DNA of 27,949 nucleotides from the NCBI GenBank assembly GCA_964419225.1, contig CAYQPF010000057.1, positions 1 to 27,949 on the forward strand. The letters are read 5' to 3'. The position numbers and the translations under genes are program-made. This document shows, one piece after another, positions 23,949-27,949 of this stretch (position 1 is its first letter; every line of letters starts with the position of its first letter). This DNA comes from CAYQPF01 sp964419225. GTDB lineage: Bacteria > Cloacimonadota > Cloacimonadia > Cloacimonadales > CAYQPF01. The notes under the pieces were generated by a model that was not told the DNA's origin, made no database searches, and saw only the letters and a list, made by a program, of their open reading frames with translations.

Positions 23949-25829
23949 ATGGAAAAACTTACATTAGGCAAAAAAATCACCTTGGCTTTCTCTCTTGTGA
24001 TAGTCTTAATCGTTATTCTGTCCTGGATAAGTTACTCAAAATTGAATACTACAACAACTCTATACAAAGGGATAACCGGGAATAACTTACCCTCAATTGA
24101 AGCTATTATGTTCATGCAAATCAATGTAATAAAAATTGTGGCTTGCGAAAGAAATTTGATCAATACTCGTATTCAGGGAAATGCCCGTCAAACAATGTTT
24201 ACCGCTACAGATAATTACATTGAAGCATATAATAAGAATTGGGAAAAGTATAAAAAATTCCCCAGATCAAGTAGTGAAGACCAACTTTTAACCGAATACC
24301 TGCCATTATACGAAAACTGGTTACAGTCTCATAGCAAACTTATAGAATTGGAAAAAGAAAAAGACAGGCTACTGTCTATGAACATTAGTGCAGGTAGTCA
24401 GCAAATCACTGATATTGAACGTAAAGCACTCGAAACATCCTCTGCAGGAAGAGAAATTTATCTAAAATTGGATAAAAAACTTACCGAACTAATTGATGAA
24501 AATTCTAAAATGGCCAATCTTGCCGATACGGAAGCAAGTAAAGTAACAAAATCAGCCGTAAATTTCACTCTTTTTTTTAGTTTTCTGATTATTCTTTCGA
24601 GCATTTTTCTTGCTTATGTAATTGGTAGAAACTTTACAAAAATTATCAAATCTCTGATCAAAGAAACTGATGGATTAGTAGAAACAGCAATCGGTGGTAA
24701 ATTATCTGCACGCGGTGATGTTGAAGCTATAAATTTCGAGTTTCAACCAATTGTCAGAGGGTTTAACCAAGTTCTGGATGCCATTATTAAACCAGTATAT
24801 GAATCCAGAATGGTATTACAAAACCTGGCAAAAAAAGATTTCTCCAAAATTGTTGAAGGGCAGTATCAGGGGGATCATGCTCTCCTGAAAGGTGCTTTGA
24901 ATGAGACAATTGATTCAATAAACTTCGTTTTACAAGAAGTACTCCAATCTACAGAACAAGTTGTTTCTGGTGCCGGACAGGTAGCAAGTTCCAGCCAATC
25001 ACTAAGTGCTGGAGCATCAGAACAAGCCAGTTCTGTTGAAGAACTCTCCGCTTCCATGCAGGAATTATCCTCTCAAACCAGATTGAATGCCGAAAATGCC
25101 AATCAAGCTTCAAAACTTGCCGTTGCCACGAAAGATAATGCTGATAATGGCAACAAACAAATGAAAGATATGATCAATGCCATGGAAGAAATCAATGAAG
25201 CGTCCCAGGAAATTAAAAAAGTTGTCAAAATGATTGACGATATTGCGTTCCAAACGAATCTATTAGCTTTAAATGCAGCAGTTGAAGCAGCAAGAGCAGG
25301 TGTTCATGGTAAAGGTTTTGCAGTTGTGGCGAATGAAGTCAGAAATCTGGCCCAAAGAAGTGCTAAGGCTACTAAAGATACAACAGAATTGGTTGAAAAG
25401 ACCGTGAAAAGAGTTGAAAAAGGCAGCAAAATTGCCGAAGATACCGGTAAGATCCTTAACGATATTGTCATAAATGTTACCAAAGTTACTGACTTTGTTG
25501 AAGAAATTGCATCTGCCTCTAAAGAACAAGCTATGGGGCTTGGACAAGCTAATCAGGGTATTAATCAGGTATCTCAGGTAACTCAACAAGTTGCCGCAAA
25601 TAGTGAAGAAAGTGCAGCCGCTTCTGAAGAACTGTCCGGTCAGGCCGAACAATTACAAAATCTCTTATCTCAATTCAAACTTAAGGAAGAATTCCGGGTT
25701 AATTATGGTCATAGTTCTAAAAAAGCCGGTAAAGCATTTTTACATCGAGAGCATAACTCACCAGCGACCAACTATGTAAGACCTGAAGATGTAATTTCCT
25801 TAGACGAAGAAAACTTTTCCAGTTTCTAA
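23949..25829 (+). CDS. Methyl-accepting chemotaxis protein, transmembrane
   Basis: A 626-residue receptor with the classic layout: membrane segment 1 (about 10-29), an extracytoplasmic helical sensor of about 175 residues resembling a four-helix bundle (30-205), membrane segment 2 (206-226), HAMP (about 226-280), and a cytoplasmic coiled-coil signalling domain with its tip around residues 433-460 (AFQTNLLALNAAVEAARAG). Glu/Gln-rich sites such as SEQASSVEEL and NSEESAAASEEL look methylatable, although no CheR or CheB gene is in the window. There is no CheR-tethering pentapeptide at the C-terminus. The ligand is unknown. AAGGAG precedes the ATG, and it is the last gene before a terminator. Confidence 0.95.
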   Translation: MEKLTLGKKITLAFSLVIVLIVILSWISYSKLNTTTTLYKGITGNNLPSIEAIMFMQINVIKIVACERNLINTRIQGNARQTMFTATDNYIEAYNKNWEKYKKFPRSSSEDQLLTEYLPLYENWLQSHSKLIELEKEKDRLLSMNISAGSQQITDIERKALETSSAGREIYLKLDKKLTELIDENSKMANLADTEASKVTKSAVNFTLFFSFLIILSSIFLAYVIGRNFTKIIKSLIKETDGLVETAIGGKLSARGDVEAINFEFQPIVRGFNQVLDAIIKPVYESRMVLQNLAKKDFSKIVEGQYQGDHALLKGALNETIDSINFVLQEVLQSTEQVVSGAGQVASSSQSLSAGASEQASSVEELSASMQELSSQTRLNAENANQASKLAVATKDNADNGNKQMKDMINAMEEINEASQEIKKVVKMIDDIAFQTNLLALNAAVEAARAGVHGKGFAVVANEVRNLAQRSAKATKDTTELVEKTVKRVEKGSKIAEDTGKILNDIVINVTKVTDFVEEIASASKEQAMGLGQANQGINQVSQVTQQVAANSEESAAASEELSGQAEQLQNLLSQFKLKEEFRVNYGHSSKKAGKAFLHREHNSPATNYVRPEDVISLDEENFSSF

Positions 25830-25846
25830 AATCATGTAAATATTAA

Positions 25847-25872
25847 AAAGGGTAACAGCTCTGTTACCCTTT
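25847..25872 (+). terminator. Terminator of the chemosensory operon
   Basis: A perfect 10-bp stem AAAGGGTAAC/GTTACCCTTT closes a 6-base loop and ends in TTTCTTT, 17 bases after the receptor stop codon. The A-rich 5' side could make it work in both directions. Confidence 0.85.
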
Positions 25873-25962
25873 CTTTACATTCGTCTCTTCTGCTATACAC
25901 TGCCCACTGCACATTACCCAATGATTAATACTTTTTTTAGGTGAAATCATATCCGATTTGTT

Positions 25963-25990
25963 TTGACAAAAATCTTAACCTAATTGCAAT
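25963..25990 (+). promoter_or_regulatory. Candidate promoter of the thiamine operon
   Basis: A perfect TTGACA (25963-25968) is followed after 16 bases by TGCAAT (25985-25990), a four-of-six match to the -10 consensus. The predicted transcript would begin at about the 5' edge of the riboswitch. The -10 is weak, so this is tentative. Confidence 0.4.
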
Positions 25991-25992
25991 GG

Positions 25993-26068
25993 ATTCTACA
26001 GGGGTGCTGAGAAGCTGAGATTATACCCTTTGAACCTGACCCAGGTAATGCTGGCGTAGGGATGAGAA
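25993..26068 (+). promoter_or_regulatory. TPP riboswitch (THI element)
   Basis: The aptamer core is unmistakable: GGGGTGC (26001-26007), CTGAGA (26015-26020), ACCCTTTGAACCTGA, CCAGGTAATGCTGG and CGTAGGGA at the 3' end. The CTGAGA and the GAACCTGA...CCAGGTAATG blocks bind the pyrimidine and pyrophosphate ends of thiamine pyrophosphate. P1 can pair TCTAC (25995-25999) with GTAGGGA near 26056. It lies upstream of thi4 and should lower expression of the operon when thiamine pyrophosphate is plentiful. Confidence 0.96.
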
Positions 26069-26090
26069 GACGATCTATGTTATTTTTCCA

Positions 26091-26125
26091 CCCGGATAAA
26101 CAGTATGACTACTGTTATATTCGGG
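26091..26125 (+). promoter_or_regulatory. Leader hairpin between TPP aptamer and thi4
   Basis: CCCGGATAAACAGTA (26091-26105) pairs with TACTGTTATATTCGGG (26110-26125), about 13 pairs with small mismatches and a 4-base loop. No run of Ts follows, so it is not a normal terminator. A CCTC at 26135-26138 could pair with the GAGG of the thi4 ribosome site (26154-26157), hinting at control of translation. This is inference. Confidence 0.45.
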
Positions 26126-26161
26126 ATCGGGACACCTCTGAATATTTCATTTGGAGGAGTT

Positions 26162-26950
26162 ATGGAAAAACTCGTTTCCCAGGCAATTATTTCAAATTAT
26201 CAGAACAAACTCTTAAACAATCTGGACATTGATGTAGCTATCGCCGGTGGTGGTCCTTCCGGCATGGTGGCAGGTTATTTCTTAAGCAAAGCCGGCTTCA
26301 AAGTAGCCTTATTCGATCAAAAACTGGCACCAGGCGGTGGTATGTGGGGCGGAGCCATGCTCTACAACAAAATTGTCATCCAGGAAGATGCCCAGCATAT
26401 CCTCGAAGAATTCGGCATTACTATTGAAGACACTATTTGTAAGGACAAAAAATACTTTGTTGTTGATTCCATTCAGGCAACCTCTGCTCTTATTTATAAG
26501 GCAACATCAGCAGGGACTGCTTTCTTCAACAGCTATAGCGTTGAAGATGTTGTTCTGAAAAAAGATACTGTCTGCGGAGTCGTTGTCAATTGGGCACCAG
26601 TTGTCAGAACCCAAATGCATGTCGATCCCTTGGTCATAATGGCTAAAGCTGTACTCGATGCAACAGGTCATCCCTCAGAAATTTGCCATATCTTAAGCCG
26701 GAAAAATAATGTTCTGCTTAATACCGAGTCAGGCAAGATCATGGGTGAACAATCCATGTCTATGGCCATAGGCGAAGAAACTACCTTAATCAATACTCAG
26801 GAAGCTTTTCCAGGTTTATATGTTTCAGGTATGGCAGCAAACGGAGTATTTGGCAGCTTCAGAATGGGCCCCATCTTCGGAGGGATGCTCTTATCAGGTG
26901 AAAAAGTGTTTCAGTTAATCAAAGCAGATTTAGAGAAGAAAAATGTCTGA
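26162..26950 (+). CDS. thi4: Thiazole synthase Thi4, sulfide-dependent (His) type
   Basis: Thi4 makes the thiazole phosphate of thiamine from NAD, glycine and sulfur. The 262-residue product has the dinucleotide-binding GGGPSGMVAGYFLSKAG motif, PGGGMWGGAM, and the C-terminal GMAANGVFGSFRMGPIFGGM block. In the loop where yeast Thi4 carries its sulfur-donating Cys205, this protein has QMHVDP, with His153 at that position. Family members with His use free sulfide and iron and turn over many times, as in methanogens, which fits an anaerobe. The ATG at 26162 has GGAGG at good distance; an ATG at 26105 is in frame but lies in the leader hairpin without a ribosome site. The gene overlaps thiE by 8 bases. 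Confidence 0.93.
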   Translation: MEKLVSQAIISNYQNKLLNNLDIDVAIAGGGPSGMVAGYFLSKAGFKVALFDQKLAPGGGMWGGAMLYNKIVIQEDAQHILEEFGITIEDTICKDKKYFVVDSIQATSALIYKATSAGTAFFNSYSVEDVVLKKDTVCGVVVNWAPVVRTQMHVDPLVIMAKAVLDATGHPSEICHILSRKNNVLLNTESGKIMGEQSMSMAIGEETTLINTQEAFPGLYVSGMAANGVFGSFRMGPIFGGMLLSGEKVFQLIKADLEKKNV

Positions 26951-27557
26951 GCTTTATCTGATCATCTCTAATCCTCAACTAAGTTATCGTGAGATCGGCG
27001 AAATCTGTGTTCAGTCAGAAATCCCCTTTCTCCAACTCAGAGAAAAACATCTGTCTGATCGTGAGATCTTTAAAACCGCTCAACTATTACGCGAAATTAC
27101 CAATCAAAGTAAAACGAAACTGATCATAGATGATCGCCTTGATATTGCACTGCTGGCAAAAGCAGATGGAGTACACCTGGGTCAAAAAGATCTGCCCATA
27201 GAAATTGTCCGTAATTTTGTTCCCGTTGGCTTCATTATAGGCTATTCCACCCACAGTCAGGAGCAACTCCAAGCAGGACTGCAATCATGTGCCGATTACC
27301 TGGGATTCGGCCCTGTCTGGAAAACACCAACCAAAATCAAACCCGATCCTGAAGTAGGCTTAGCAGAATTGCATAGAGCCATTTCAATAAGCTCTAAACC
27401 TCTTGTAGCTATTGGCGGGATCGATAACCAAAATATTACAGAAATAATTCCCATGCAGCCATCCTATATTTGTATGGTCAGATACTTCATGGAAACAATT
27501 AATCTTAAACAAAGAATACAAGACATTAAATCCCGGATCGGGAACAAAGGAAAATAA
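26943..27557 (+). CDS. thiE: Thiamine phosphate synthase ThiE
   Basis: ThiE joins hydroxymethylpyrimidine pyrophosphate and thiazole phosphate to give thiamine phosphate. The 204-residue product has the TIM-barrel signatures: QLREK, IIDDRLDIALLAKADGVHLGQKD, GYSTHS, DYLGFGPVWKTPTK and a phosphate-binding AIGGI. The last part is less typical: the usual VAVVSAI strand is replaced by SYICMVRYFME, so product release or phosphate contacts may differ slightly. The start codon overlaps the thi4 stop, implying translational coupling. ThiD, needed to make the pyrophosphate substrate, is not in the window. Confidence 0.93.
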   Translation: MSELYLIISNPQLSYREIGEICVQSEIPFLQLREKHLSDREIFKTAQLLREITNQSKTKLIIDDRLDIALLAKADGVHLGQKDLPIEIVRNFVPVGFIIGYSTHSQEQLQAGLQSCADYLGFGPVWKTPTKIKPDPEVGLAELHRAISISSKPLVAIGGIDNQNITEIIPMQPSYICMVRYFMETINLKQRIQDIKSRIGNKGK

Positions 27558-27558
27558 A

Positions 27559-27949
27559 ATGACTCAAAGACAATACGCCCTTGCAGGAACAATAACACCG
27601 GAAATGATAGAAGCAGCACAATTCGAAGGTATAGATCCCGAAATGATCAGAACAGGTTTGGCCGAAGGAACTCTCGTTCTTCCTCACAACAAAAACAGAA
27701 AATTCAGCTCCAGAGCCATCGGCAAAGGTATTAAAACAAAGATCAATGCTAACATTGGAACCTCCGAAATGCACTGCAAACTGGACGAAGAATTAGCAAA
27801 AGTAGATCTCATTAACAAGATGGGAATAGACAGTCTTATGGATCTCTCAACAGGTGGAAACCTGGTTCTTATCCTAAACCAAATTCTCGAGAAATCAGAA
27901 GTAATGGTGGGAACAGTGCCAATTTATACTGTCATTACCAAACTGCATC
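27559..27949 (+). CDS. thiC: Phosphomethylpyrimidine synthase ThiC, N-terminal part
   Basis: ThiC is a radical SAM enzyme that rearranges aminoimidazole ribotide into hydroxymethylpyrimidine phosphate. The first 130 codons are present and the frame runs off the right edge. Diagnostic segments are INANIGTS (64-71 region), SLMDLSTGG and VGTVPIY, all characteristic of the ThiC N-terminal and barrel domains. The C-terminal cluster-binding cysteines lie beyond the window. The N-terminus, MTQRQYALAGTITPEM, resembles shorter anaerobe-type ThiC proteins that lack a long N-terminal extension. AAGGAAA precedes the ATG, and only one base separates it from the thiE stop. Confidence 0.95.
   Translation, partial: MTQRQYALAGTITPEMIEAAQFEGIDPEMIRTGLAEGTLVLPHNKNRKFSSRAIGKGIKTKINANIGTSEMHCKLDEELAKVDLINKMGIDSLMDLSTGGNLVLILNQILEKSEVMVGTVPIYTVITKLH

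Noticed and set aside
25269..25652. 127-codon antisense ORF in the receptor gene
   Set aside because: It is a low-complexity shadow of the coiled-coil signalling domain, rich in Phe and Cys, with no independent signals.
26105..26161. Upstream in-frame ATG for thi4
   Set aside because: It lies inside the leader hairpin with no ribosome site; the ATG at 26162 has GGAGG at good distance and gives the usual Thi4 N-terminus.

Overview
The window is AT-rich bacterial DNA with dense operons separated by repeat-filled intergenic gaps. Gene content suggests an anaerobic, Gram-negative-type bacterium of the FCB group. A Cloacimonadota-like organism is my best guess from protein style: a very large secreted beta-helix protein with LYYKK-type Ig modules, DUF1015, a cytosolic prolyl oligopeptidase and a His-type Thi4. 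No 16S or other marker is present, so the taxonomic call is an inference.

Layout. (1) 1-3660: a DUF1015 gene that has lost its normal 5' end where it meets an unrelated divergent open frame, then rimO and a macrodomain gene. (2) 3658-6023, minus strand: a two-gene unit of a beta-lactamase-family serine hydrolase and an APH-type phosphotransferase. (3) 6339-9908, plus strand: flavodoxin, prolyl oligopeptidase and a radical SAM protein, probably one operon. (4) 10328-16072, minus strand: a 1914-residue secreted multidomain beta-helix protein. (5) 16457-25829: a signalling block with a HisKA_2-type histidine kinase whose receiver domain has lost its phospho-acceptor Asp, a REC-PAS-PAS-AAA+-Fis sigma-54 activator, a well-spaced -24/-12 sigma-54 promoter, and a four-gene chemosensory operon (REC, CheA, CheW, MCP). 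(6) 25993-27949: a TPP riboswitch followed by thi4, thiE and the start of thiC, cut by the window edge.

How the genes may work together. The strongest system-level signal is block 5. The activator carries GAFTGA, and the only good sigma-54 promoter I found lies just downstream of its gene, directly before the chemosensory operon. The simplest reading is that the kinase and activator control expression of the chemosensory array. No CheR, CheB, flagellar or pilus gene is visible here, so the output is unknown. CheA also carries a second HPt-like segment without the phosphorylatable His. Block 6 is a self-contained thiamine operon using a sulfide-dependent type of Thi4.

The gene-free gaps hold several dispersed repeat families: a 9-bp minisatellite with inverted flanks, a 166-nt modular inverted repeat, a 30-nt repeat present in opposite orientations, and a 23-nt direct repeat. 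I saw no tRNA, rRNA, CRISPR array, transposase or phage gene.
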